Shown: positions 7,060 to 13,715 of the stretch, piece after piece
Layout of the letters: the number at the start of each line of letters is the position of its first letter
How positions within the stretch are numbered: the stretch's first letter is position 1
Virus record (IMG/VR): IMGVR_UViG_3300037247_000838
Location: 1-49,329 of that record
Direction: 5' to 3' (one strand)
Source of the DNA: a virus
Length of the DNA: 49,329 nt
Notes under the pieces: model-generated
What the model was told of the DNA's origin: nothing
The model's database searches: none
What the model saw: only the letters and a program-made list of their open reading frames with translations
Made by a program: the position numbers and the translations under genes

Positions 7060-7383
7060 TTATTCGAGCCGCAGCTTGTGATTGGGCTTGGGCGGGGTTT
7101 CGTTGGTCGCTTTGGCGATGGCTTCGCGAAACACCTTGCGGTAAACCTGTATGTTTTCTCGTGCTACCTTAGACCTGGGGGCTGGGATTGGCATCATCAA
7201 GGCAGCTTGGCACGCGACCAACAAGTCAGGCGCGGCCGCGATCAGTAGGCCATCGGTTGGGTCAACATCCTCCGCCACGATTTTTGCGGGATTTAAGGCT
7301 ATGATCGTCAGTTTTCCACGCTTGCCGCCTAGATATTGGCCGTACGCAGAAGTGGTCCACGGGCCAGGTGTGTGCTTTGCCAT
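7060..7383 (-). CDS. HTPGPW-family phage protein (paralog 1)
   Basis: The product has 107 residues. It begins MAKHTPGPW and contains the second family signature DGLLIAAAPDLLVA (about 44-58). This is a widespread family in phage accessory regions with no established function. A second member lies at 7718-8038 in the same array. A GAAAGGAACC ribosome binding site precedes ATG 7383. Confidence 0.8.
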   Translation of the reverse strand: MAKHTPGPWTTSAYGQYLGGKRGKLTIIALNPAKIVAEDVDPTDGLLIAAAPDLLVACQAALMMPIPAPRSKVARENIQVYRKVFREAIAKATNETPPKPNHKLRLE

Positions 7384-7407
7384 CGCTCAGGTTCCTTTCG
7401 GTTAGGG

Positions 7408-7638
7408 TTATCGTCGCCACACGGCCCGCTGTTTGTCCCACGAGAAGCCGCACGCTCGCAAGTACCTCACGCACTCGGTCGGCGTCCGCAACGTCTCCAC
7501 GGGCCCCAGGCGAGCCTCGTAGAGCAAATAGGCCGGCTCGCCGAAGTCGACCATACCGCGCATGTCGTAGATGACGACCTCGGCCCAGTGTCGGTAATTT
7601 CGCTTGTCCTTGCGCACTTCGTCGGGTAGACTGTCCAT
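7408..7638 (-). CDS. Hypothetical small protein
   Basis: The product has 76 residues. ATG 7638 is chosen because AAAAGGAAACC lies just upstream; the in-frame ATG at 7692 has no site. It is rich in aromatic and charged residues and ends with CGFSWDKQRAVWRR. No family recognised. Confidence 0.6.
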   Translation of the reverse strand: MDSLPDEVRKDKRNYRHWAEVVIYDMRGMVDFGEPAYLLYEARLGPVETLRTPTECVRYLRACGFSWDKQRAVWRR

Positions 7639-7717
7639 CTGATGGTTTCCTTTTGGGTTGAGGGGGAACAGGCAGGCCGCGCCCAGTGTCATTCCCGGGA
7701 CGCGGCCGTTTTTCGTT

Positions 7718-8038
7718 TCAGCCAGTCGCCTTTTTGATGGCTCCGTGCGCCAAACTCAGGGCGACGTTCGCGGATTCCAGCAAGTCGCCGTCGCTCCCTG
7801 TTTCGTCGCCTAGATGTTCGATGTGGCACTTGAGCGTACCCAATACTTCGCGGCAGTCTTTCAACGACTTCAATAATTCCGGCGAGGCCTCGATCAGTCG
7901 CGCGTTGGCCCTTGCCTCGCTCTGGTCATTGCATGGGTGTGGTACTGTCAAGGGTCCATCCGGACGACTTATCCGGTAGTCGATGCCGCTTACACTGGTA
8001 GGCTCGCAAGCCCAGGGGCCGGGTGTGTGCTTCGTCAT
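7718..8038 (-). CDS. HTPGPW-family phage protein (paralog 2)
   Basis: The product has 106 residues. It begins MTKHTPGPWACEP and keeps the family motif NARLIEASPELLKSL (about 55-70). The start at ATG 8038 follows ACGAAAGG. It is diverged from the copy at 7060, so this is an old duplication or two separate acquisitions. Function unknown. Confidence 0.8.
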   Translation of the reverse strand: MTKHTPGPWACEPTSVSGIDYRISRPDGPLTVPHPCNDQSEARANARLIEASPELLKSLKDCREVLGTLKCHIEHLGDETGSDGDLLESANVALSLAHGAIKKATG

Positions 8039-8119
8039 AGTATTCGCCTTTCGTGAGAGTGAGGAGTGGAAAACAGCCGGGGACGCGCCGTCACGAGACG
8101 GCACGCGGACCGGAGGCTT

Positions 8120-8311
8120 TCAGGGTTCGTACGATGCCTGGATGGTCCGTTCAGCGTTGTCCACGGCACGGTCGATAGCATCCTTGCCACACTTGCGCGA
8201 GCAATAGGGCGGGCTGTCCGGGTCGATCTCGTAGGCCGTGTCGCCCGTGTCGAATGGGCAGCCGCATTCATCGCACGATAGGTCGCGTTCTATGATTCTG
8301 ATTTTCTGCAT
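8120..8311 (-). CDS. Small zinc-finger protein
   Basis: The product has 63 residues. CDECGCPFDTGD (13-24) and CSRKCG (about 37-42) form a CxxC/CxxxC pair typical of a treble-clef or ribbon zinc site. A short GGAG lies upstream of ATG 8311; the long in-frame upstream extension is GC-rich noncoding spacer. The binding target is unknown. Confidence 0.65.
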   Translation of the reverse strand: MQKIRIIERDLSCDECGCPFDTGDTAYEIDPDSPPYCSRKCGKDAIDRAVDNAERTIQASYEP

Positions 8312-8385
8312 TGTCTTGACTCCAAGGGTAAAGGAAACGGGAACCGGGGGACCGCGGCGCCACCCGCGGCCGGCCCGGGCGCCGT

Positions 8386-8748
8386 TCAGGCGTTTTTGTT
8401 CGCGTATTCGGCCCAGAAGTGTTCGGCCGTCATCATTTCGTCGGGGACGTCCTCGGGGTTTGTTGCGCACCGGCCGCTGATGCCGCCGAAAGCCCTTGCC
8501 CATTTCGGCCCGGTTTGCTTTCGTTGCCTCTGGCAGTCGGTTCTCGACACCAAGAATCCGATGCGGTGACGGCCTTGCATTACGGCTGCTTCGCGCAGTT
8601 CTGGGGTCGGGCATTCATAATCAACTGGAAACTCTTTGCAGCTATGGCGGCCTTCAAACACACAACGGGCCGTGTAGACCATGCCGCTGTACTCAGCCAG
8701 TTCTTGCGCGGTCATTACGCCGAAGTCTCTTGGGGCTTCTGTGCCCAT
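8386..8748 (-). CDS. Hypothetical protein
   Basis: The product has 120 residues, with AAAGGAG placed well before ATG 8748. Four Cys are scattered without a classic spacing. The N-terminal half (MTAQELAEYSGMVYTARCVFEG) looks globular. Member of the leftward accessory array. No family recognised. Confidence 0.6.
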   Translation of the reverse strand: MGTEAPRDFGVMTAQELAEYSGMVYTARCVFEGRHSCKEFPVDYECPTPELREAAVMQGRHRIGFLVSRTDCQRQRKQTGPKWARAFGGISGRCATNPEDVPDEMMTAEHFWAEYANKNA

Positions 8749-8826
8749 GGTACGATCTCCTTTGCAGGTGAAAACGGAAACGGGATCCGGCAGACCGGGG
8801 CGCAACCCCCGGAAAGCCGGCGACCG

Positions 8827-9078
8827 TCACGCGGCGACAACTCGCTGGTCCATCGACGATACCTGGCGGGACAACGGTGGCGACTGAAACGCGACCGCGT
8901 GACCACCATCGGTGCAAAACTCCAGGTAATCGGTTGCGTCCTGCAAGCAATGAAATGTGGCGATGCACTTCCAAGGCAAGATGTCTTCGGCGTTTGTCGG
9001 CCGCTCGATCCATACAAGGTACGGCTGGGGACAGGTCTGCTTGGAAGCACGGGACGGGGCGTTTTTTCGATCGTTCAT
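8827..9078 (-). CDS. Hypothetical small protein
   Basis: The product has 83 residues; ATG 9078 follows TTGGAG. The segment PYLVWIERPTNAEDILPWKCIATFHCLQDATDYLEFC reads as a compact alpha/beta domain. No family recognised. Confidence 0.55.
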   Translation of the reverse strand: MNDRKNAPSRASKQTCPQPYLVWIERPTNAEDILPWKCIATFHCLQDATDYLEFCTDGGHAVAFQSPPLSRQVSSMDQRVVAA

Positions 9079-9131
9079 TGTGAATACTCCAAAACTGAGG
9101 GGGACAGGAAAACAGAAGCCGGGGCGAGGGT

Positions 9132-9365
9132 TCAGCCCTCCACCTTGGGCGCCCACGCATCGCCGATCTTGGCGTGCTTGGCAATGGCATCAGACTCCGA
9201 CAGACCGGCGAACCGATCAGCGTTGCAGCAATTCGGCCGCATCCTGTCGGGGTGGCAGCATTGATCGACCAGCCCCGCAACGATCCACACTTGTAGATCG
9301 TAGTTGAAGTGGAGATCCCGCTGGGGCAACTTGCCGGTAGAGACCGGCTGAGATACGATAGACAT
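9132..9365 (-). CDS. Hypothetical protein, first gene of the leftward block
   Basis: The product has 77 residues. ATG 9365 follows GGAGGG; an ATG seven codons upstream (9386) is possible but poorly spaced. It holds CCHPDRMRPNCC, a close-set Cys/His group that may bind metal. It is the first gene downstream of the leftward promoter at 9471-9499. Confidence 0.6.
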   Translation of the reverse strand: MSIVSQPVSTGKLPQRDLHFNYDLQVWIVAGLVDQCCHPDRMRPNCCNADRFAGLSESDAIAKHAKIGDAWAPKVEG

Positions 9366-9403
9366 GGGTGAGCCCTCCGAATTCAAGGTTCCAGGGTTTG
9401 CCC

Positions 9404-9427
9404 GGCGCCCGGCTACTACCGGGCGCC
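9404..9427. promoter_or_regulatory. Perfect 9-bp hairpin in the leader of the leftward block
   Basis: Arms GGCGCCCGG (9404-9412) and CCGGGCGCC (9419-9427) flank a six-base loop. It sits between the leftward promoter and its first gene. On the + strand it is followed by ACTTTTAT, so it could stop stray rightward transcripts; on the - strand it would be a stable 5' leader hairpin. Confidence 0.6.
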
Positions 9428-9470
9428 ACTTTTATGCGCCAGGTGACCGGCGCAGTGGGCTTATGTCCTA

Positions 9471-9499
9471 AATCTATCGTCCACGTGGAACCGAGTCAA
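9471..9499 (-). promoter_or_regulatory. Leftward sigma70-like promoter with embedded palindrome
   Basis: On the - strand, TTGACT (9494-9499) and TAGATT (9471-9476) are separated by exactly 17 bases. The spacer contains the perfect palindrome TCCACGTGGA (9480-9489), well placed to act as an operator. The predicted start near 9464 would transcribe the accessory array and the recombinase. Confidence 0.65.
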
Positions 9500-9616
9500 G
9501 AACATTCCCGGCCGTCGGACACGATTCGGTTTTATTCGCCGTGAAACGTAGGGGTTTGGGCCGGAAACTATTTTGCGGCACGAGACTTGCAACAGGGGTT
9601 ACAGCATCAGGCCGAT

Positions 9617-9645
9617 TTGACAAGGGTGCGATTCAACGTCAGAAT
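9617..9645 (+). promoter_or_regulatory. Rightward sigma70-like promoter
   Basis: A perfect -35 TTGACA (9617-9622) is followed after 17 bases by CAGAAT (9640-9645). The predicted start near 9652 lies only a few bases before the first arm of the pseudoknot at 9656, so the transcript would begin with that structure. Confidence 0.6.
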
Positions 9646-9651
9646 TAGAGC

Positions 9652-10274
9652 AGGCGGGGTGATGCCGCCAGACAGACGATCTAAAAGCCGGACGTGACGG
9701 GCATCACCCCCGAAGCGAACCCGGCTTTTCTTATTGAGTGAAGTGAGTAGCGTCCGCCGTTTGTGTGGTTGCGAGTGGATTCCCGCCGTTCGTCGGGTTC
9801 GTGGGCCACTGATAGGCCGCAATCATGCCACCGCAAGGAAACGGCGGACGCCGCGCACTTCAGTAGCGGACGCGACGAAAGGAAACCTAAGCAGCCGAGC
9901 CCGTGGCGGGGCCTACTCCTTCCACCATCAGGGCGCGCCGAAAGGCTTGCGGCTGTGGATACAATGGACGTTTGACGGGGCGCCGCAATGGGCGACAAGC
10001 CGCGGCTTTGTGACGGCCGGGCCCGCTCAGTTGCAATTGCGACGTCCCGCCGAGCGTCCGGGCCCGCAGAGGGCGACCGATCGAAGTGGCCGCGGTAGAC
10101 AGCCACGGTGAGAGCCGTAGACTTGATGGCCACAAGCGCAGTCTGGGATCCCGGTGATACCACCATATTAAGCCGGGACAGCGCAGCCAATAGTGCTGGC
10201 GGGGTGTGGATCGAGTTGCAGCCCTGATAAGTGTGGCCTTGCCACGGCGCCGCTGCGCTTCGGCTACGCCGAAG
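9652..10274 (+). ncRNA. Candidate large structured noncoding RNA or long structured leader
   Basis: About 620 bases without a credible gene, starting at a good promoter. Perfect stems: 9656-9666 with 9700-9710 (11 bp), interleaved with 9683-9691/9721-9729 (9 bp), forming a pseudoknot; a long hairpin 9740-9861 whose core pairs 9750-9762 with 9839-9851 (13 bp); GCC-GAAA-GGC 9937-9946; GTTGC-AATT-GCGAC 10030-10043; 10086-10091/10128-10133 enclosing ACGG/CCGT; TCCCGG/CCGGGA 10149-10154/10173-10178; GTGGC/GCCAC 10233-10245; CTTCGGC/GCCGAAG 10258-10274. An unpaired A/C-rich stretch leads to the gene at 10334. Known large phage RNAs (GOLLD, ROOL) are comparable in size, but I cannot match the sequence to them. 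Confidence 0.5.
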
Positions 10275-10333
10275 ACAAGCCAAACAGCACGGGAACAACG
10301 CGCAAACAACCGCCAAACAACGGGGGAACGATC

Positions 10334-10579
10334 ATGTTCATCGAAGTACAATGGGTCGACGCTCGGACCGATGACGGTTGGACCGAAGAATGCGACCTGG
10401 ACCACAGACTCGCCGAAATCACGACCCTCGGCCACTTGATCCGCGAGGAAGACGGCGTCTTGTGTATGGCCGCTTCCAGAGACAAGCACACGGGGCAATT
10501 GAGCGGGATCGTGTACATCCCGCTCGTCTGCGTGATCGCAAGGCGGGTGATCGACGAACAACGGGGGAACGTGACGTGA
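10334..10579 (+). CDS. Hypothetical small phage protein
   Basis: The product has 81 residues from ATG 10334, preceded by CGGGGGAACG. The sequence is a mixed alpha/beta pattern with acidic first half (WVDARTDDGWTEECDLDHR) and a hydrophobic strand IVYIPLVCVIARRV. It is the first gene after the structured RNA region and overlaps the next gene by four bases. Confidence 0.6.
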   Translation: MFIEVQWVDARTDDGWTEECDLDHRLAEITTLGHLIREEDGVLCMAASRDKHTGQLSGIVYIPLVCVIARRVIDEQRGNVT

Positions 10580-10683
10580 AACTCTGGGAAATGATCGCGC
10601 TGGGGATGTTGGCCGCGATGCTGGCCGTCGTTGTTGGCTACGAGGTGGCCAAACTACTGATCCGCTGTTTGACCGCTGTTTGA
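10576..10683 (+). CDS. Single-pass membrane peptide
   Basis: The product has 35 residues and starts at GTG 10576 in the GTGA overlap with the upstream stop. Residues 6-22 (MIALGMLAAMLAVVVGY) form one membrane segment followed by a short basic helix. Such peptides in phages can be holin-like, superinfection-exclusion or membrane anchors; nothing decides between these. Confidence 0.55.
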   Translation: MKLWEMIALGMLAAMLAVVVGYEVAKLLIRCLTAV

Positions 10684-10742
10684 CCCCTGTTCGAGCCAAC
10701 ATCGCAGCACGCACGGCACGGGGCAGAGACGGCAGGCCAGCC

Positions 10743-11005
10743 GCTATTGAGACAAACCATGATACTGGTCTCAATAGCCAGAAAACCCTGAAAAGCAGGC
10801 CCTCAGATTGAGCCACAGCGAGCGCAAACAGGTCAAGACGACCTCAGATACCCTTGATTTCGGGGGTCAGTGATGGACAGTCTCAATAACAGCGACGCAA
10901 GCGCGGGGCAGGGGGCACGACAGTTTGCGACATGGTAGCATGGCGCTACCATCCACGCCAGGCGCACGCGCGGCAGGTGGCGACGTGACATAAGGGGTCG
11001 CTTAT
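10743..11005. promoter_or_regulatory. Cluster of operator-like inverted repeats
   Basis: The gap 10684-11193 has no good gene but several palindromes. GCTATTGAGAC/GTCTCAATAGC (10743-10753/10768-10778, 11 bp) has a third half-site GTCTCAATA at 10880-10888. ATGGTAGC/GCTACCAT pairs 10932-10939 with 10945-10952. CATAAG/CTTATG lies at about 10988-11005. The AT-rich, phased repeats look like repressor or activator sites for the following genes. No clear -35/-10 pair was found here. Confidence 0.5.
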
Positions 11006-11141
11006 GCTTGGGGAGAGGCGATGTAAGGTGAGCAGTGGCAAGGGGTTACGATGATAGCACGGCAGGGCAAAACGATCGCGCACGGCCAGAAACCGAACCG
11101 GACCCCCCACCCGGTCGCGGTAGGACCCATTCAGTTAGCCC

Positions 11142-11184
11142 GTTCGATGCGCTGCTGATTTTTCACTTGTTAAACTGGGTAAGG
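11142..11184 (+). repeat. Repeated gene leader, copy A
   Basis: GTTCGATGCGCTGC...TTGTTAAACTGGGTAAGG ends right at the ribosome binding site of the gene at 11194. It is closely matched by copy B at 11623-11665, and its 3' half by copy C at 11957-11980. Confidence 0.7.
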
Positions 11185-11193
11185 AGGTTCGTT

Positions 11194-11619
11194 ATGCAGA
11201 AGAAGCCTGACATTTGGGACGACACGCCGTTTCACACCAGCCGCAACACAGTGCTTGGTGCGTTGGCTTGCTGGGCGGTGCGGCAGTCGCCGTACTTGGT
11301 TCCGGCCGGTCTTGCGGAGGCGGTACACGAGTTTAGTGTGGCTTTTGGAATTGACGACGATGGATGCGTCGGGGTATTTGAAACCGACTGCCAGCGGCTT
11401 CGGAAGCAGGTGTTTGAGTGCTTCAGCGAGTGTTCGTCGATTCTCGCTTGGAACGAGTGCAAGAGCGGCACCACCCCTGCGGTCGTGGGTTCCAGTCGGT
11501 ACGATCGGCCGCACCCCGACAACGACATCATCGACTTGGACGCACTGGCCCGGAACATCGCTCACTCGATCACCGTTGAGGAGAAGTACGAGCAGGAGCA
11601 CGGTCCCGTCATGGTGTAG
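11194..11619 (+). CDS. Hypothetical protein
   Basis: The product has 141 residues. ATG 11194 has a strong AAGGAGG seven bases upstream; the in-frame GTG at 11035 would extend into repeat and operator-like DNA and is rejected. The protein is acidic and helical with four Cys and no standard metal motif. It heads a three-gene group in which each gene is preceded by the same leader. Confidence 0.65.
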   Translation: MQKKPDIWDDTPFHTSRNTVLGALACWAVRQSPYLVPAGLAEAVHEFSVAFGIDDDGCVGVFETDCQRLRKQVFECFSECSSILAWNECKSGTTPAVVGSSRYDRPHPDNDIIDLDALARNIAHSITVEEKYEQEHGPVMV

Positions 11620-11622
11620 CTT

Positions 11623-11665
11623 GTTCGATGCGCTGCATATTTTCCGCATGTTAAAGTAGGTAAGA
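11623..11665 (+). repeat. Repeated gene leader, copy B
   Basis: Near-copy of 11142-11184 placed between the stop of the 11194 gene and ATG 11670. The first 14 bases and the TGTTAAA-TAGGTAAGA end are almost unchanged while the middle differs, suggesting a conserved control element. Confidence 0.7.
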
Positions 11666-11669
11666 TGCC

Positions 11670-11954
11670 ATGATCGAGCACACTGTCCTCTGCCCTGGGT
11701 ATGTTGGCGGTCCGTCAGGCCGTTTGCGGGGCAATTACACCACGACTTCGGATTTATCACATATTCGGATGGATTGCCGGTTCTGCGGTGCGGATCTGTC
11801 TGGTTTCGCGGTGGCGACTCAGTTGGTCTTAGGCTACGACGGGATCGACTATTGCCGCAAATGCAGTTCGGAACATGGGAAAGAACAGTTGCGAGACACG
11901 GCGTACCAGATTGCACCGCCGCCGCTTCCTGGAGAGCAGCTTACAACTGCGTAG
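11670..11954 (+). CDS. Small zinc-ribbon protein
   Basis: The product has 94 residues. CRFCGADL (about 36-43) and CRKCSSEHG (about 62-70) form a two-knuckle zinc ribbon. It follows leader copy B, but the Shine-Dalgarno is weak (GTAAGATGCC), so expression may be low or leader-dependent. Target unknown. Confidence 0.6.
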   Translation: MIEHTVLCPGYVGGPSGRLRGNYTTTSDLSHIRMDCRFCGADLSGFAVATQLVLGYDGIDYCRKCSSEHGKEQLRDTAYQIAPPPLPGEQLTTA

Positions 11955-11956
11955 CC

Positions 11957-11980
11957 GTTCAAGTGTTAAGCTAGGTAACC
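11957..11980 (+). repeat. Repeated gene leader, copy C (shorter)
   Basis: GTTCAAGTGTTAAGCTAGGTAA keeps the 3' half of copies A and B (TGTTAA then TAGGTAA) before the gene at 11997. Confidence 0.55.
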
Positions 11981-11996
11981 CTGAAAGGAGTTGATT

Positions 11997-13664
11997 ATGT
12001 CCAGGCGAGAGACGACGGAGAAGCTGTTGGATGCGTACGACGAGGCGTGCATCAACCCGGCAAGAAGTTGCATGGAGCCCCGCGATGCACTTTTGGACTT
12101 CTGCTGTCCTGAGCCTTGTCCTGACCGTTGCGCGGAGGCTGAGCGGCTGTTGGAGGTGCTGCGATGTGCAGAGGCAGCCTACGAAACTTTTCGTAGCGTG
12201 CCCCCTGCTCGCGTCCGTCCTAGCACTTTCGAGGTACGTGGTGCCGTTAATACCGCTCGAGAGGCTTTCTTGGACTTCTGCGAGCCTGCGCCCTGTCCAG
12301 ACCGGCGTGCGGAGGCTGAGCGGCTGCTGCAGGCGTACAACCACGATCACACGAACGATCGGAGTGAAAGTGTGAAGGCTCTTCTGGACTTTTGCGAGCC
12401 TGCGCCTCCGGTGTTGAACAGCGAGCGGGTGTCGGCGTTGGAGAACGCGGCGCACCTATGTCGCATCCATGGCCGTAGTGGCGGCGGTCTTATTTTGGAG
12501 TCGGGGGAACACGTTGATCTTCCGTCCGTCGCCAGGACTCTGGACGGGATCCTTACCGGTCCAGTCATTTTCGACCACGAGGTGCCGAAGCCGGTGTTCT
12601 CGCCTGCGGAGGTGTCGGCTTTGGCGGAATCGGCGACGTTCCTGCGGGCATCAATCCCTGTGGATAACCCCAACACCCGGTTCTCCGAGGTCGCCGACGT
12701 CCTGGACGGTATCCGCGAGGGCGCGGTGGTGCAGGAGCCTGGGCCTGTGGGTCTGTGGCCTGAAGAAATAGTGGCTCTGGGCGAGGCGGCGGATATTCTC
12801 CGGCTACGCATTGTGCAGAAGGCGAGGGCGAGGGCGAGGGCGAGGGCGAGTGTTTTGTCGCAGATGGGCGAGTCGGAAGTAGCTCGCTTTCACGAGGGCT
12901 ACGCCAAGGCCCTGGACGGTATCCGGGAGCGGGGCGTGGTGCAGGAGCCTGTTTCGCTGAGCCCACTTCAATTGGGGATCGTAGAACGAGCGATTTACTG
13001 GTTATCAGAGCGGCGTGGTGGTGAAGACGCTCAACGTAACTGCGCCGAGGATTTGGGGAAAATGATTTCTGGTGATCTTGATGGGCAGACTTGGAGTAGC
13101 TTGCTTAAAGAGCGAGACTCGCTAAAACTGGAAGTAGCCACCCTTGGCCGGCAGATAATCGATCAGAAGTATGCTCTTGCGGCCGCGGGCGTGCAGGAGC
13201 CTGGTCCGACGTTCGCGGCTGTGGTGGCTGATCGGGACCGTCTGGAGGCGGAGGTGATCGACCTGAAAAGCCGTGGAGTCGTTTTGCTTGTTGAGCGGGA
13301 CGCACTGGAGGCGGAGAACGAGAGCCTGAAGGACGTCATTAAGCGGCAAAATAAGTCGATTGCGGAAATGACGTCGGAGTATGATCGCCTGGCGGGAGAG
13401 CTTCTCATTGCGGAAAAAGAAGCCACAAAGGCCGTTTGCGAGGCAAGCGAGTCTGCCCCGGCCGAACTGGGGGAGTTGCTGCGCGCGGTGCAGGGAATGG
13501 CTTTTGATTACGAAAGACTCAAGATGCAGCGGGATCAGTTGCTGTACAGAGAACAACGGACGCGTGCAAATCAGGACCTCGATCATGCGGCCGGCGAGAT
13601 GAGAGTCGCTCGCGAGGCCGTCGAGAAGGCGTTTGCGGCCCGGAAGCCTGCCGAGCCGTCCTAG
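11997..13664 (+). CDS. Repeat-containing coiled-coil protein
   Basis: The product has 555 residues; ATG 11997 follows AAAGGAG. It is built from internal repeats. LLDFCCPEPCPDR-AEAERLL recurs as FLDFCEPAPCPDRRAEAERLL and again as LLDFCEPAP in the first 140 residues. A VSALENAAHL... unit and a LDGIREGAVVQEPGP unit follow two to three times each to about residue 320. The C-terminal 240 residues are charged and heptad-like (coiled coil). A 5x GGCGAG tandem repeat encodes an Ala-Arg run. No enzyme motif is visible; a structural or scaffold role is a guess. Confidence 0.65.
   Translation: MSRRETTEKLLDAYDEACINPARSCMEPRDALLDFCCPEPCPDRCAEAERLLEVLRCAEAAYETFRSVPPARVRPSTFEVRGAVNTAREAFLDFCEPAPCPDRRAEAERLLQAYNHDHTNDRSESVKALLDFCEPAPPVLNSERVSALENAAHLCRIHGRSGGGLILESGEHVDLPSVARTLDGILTGPVIFDHEVPKPVFSPAEVSALAESATFLRASIPVDNPNTRFSEVADVLDGIREGAVVQEPGPVGLWPEEIVALGEAADILRLRIVQKARARARARASVLSQMGESEVARFHEGYAKALDGIRERGVVQEPVSLSPLQLGIVERAIYWLSERRGGEDAQRNCAEDLGKMISGDLDGQTWSSLLKERDSLKLEVATLGRQIIDQKYALAAAGVQEPGPTFAAVVADRDRLEAEVIDLKSRGVVLLVERDALEAENESLKDVIKRQNKSIAEMTSEYDRLAGELLIAEKEATKAVCEASESAPAELGELLRAVQGMAFDYERLKMQRDQLLYREQRTRANQDLDHAAGEMRVAREAVEKAFAARKPAEPS
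12821..12850 (+). repeat. Tandem hexanucleotide repeat (GGCGAG)5
   Basis: Five exact copies lie inside the 11997 gene and encode alternating Ala-Arg. Copy-number changes would stay in frame, so length variation among relatives is expected. Confidence 0.85.
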
Positions 13665-13715
13665 TCTTGCCAGATCCCCGGATCGTGCGTATGGTGGAAT
13701 AGGAGGGTAGTGAGG

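Noticed and set aside
11035-11193. GTG start extending the 11194 gene upstream
   Set aside because: It would translate the repeated leader and operator-like DNA; AAGGAGG before ATG 11194 is far better.
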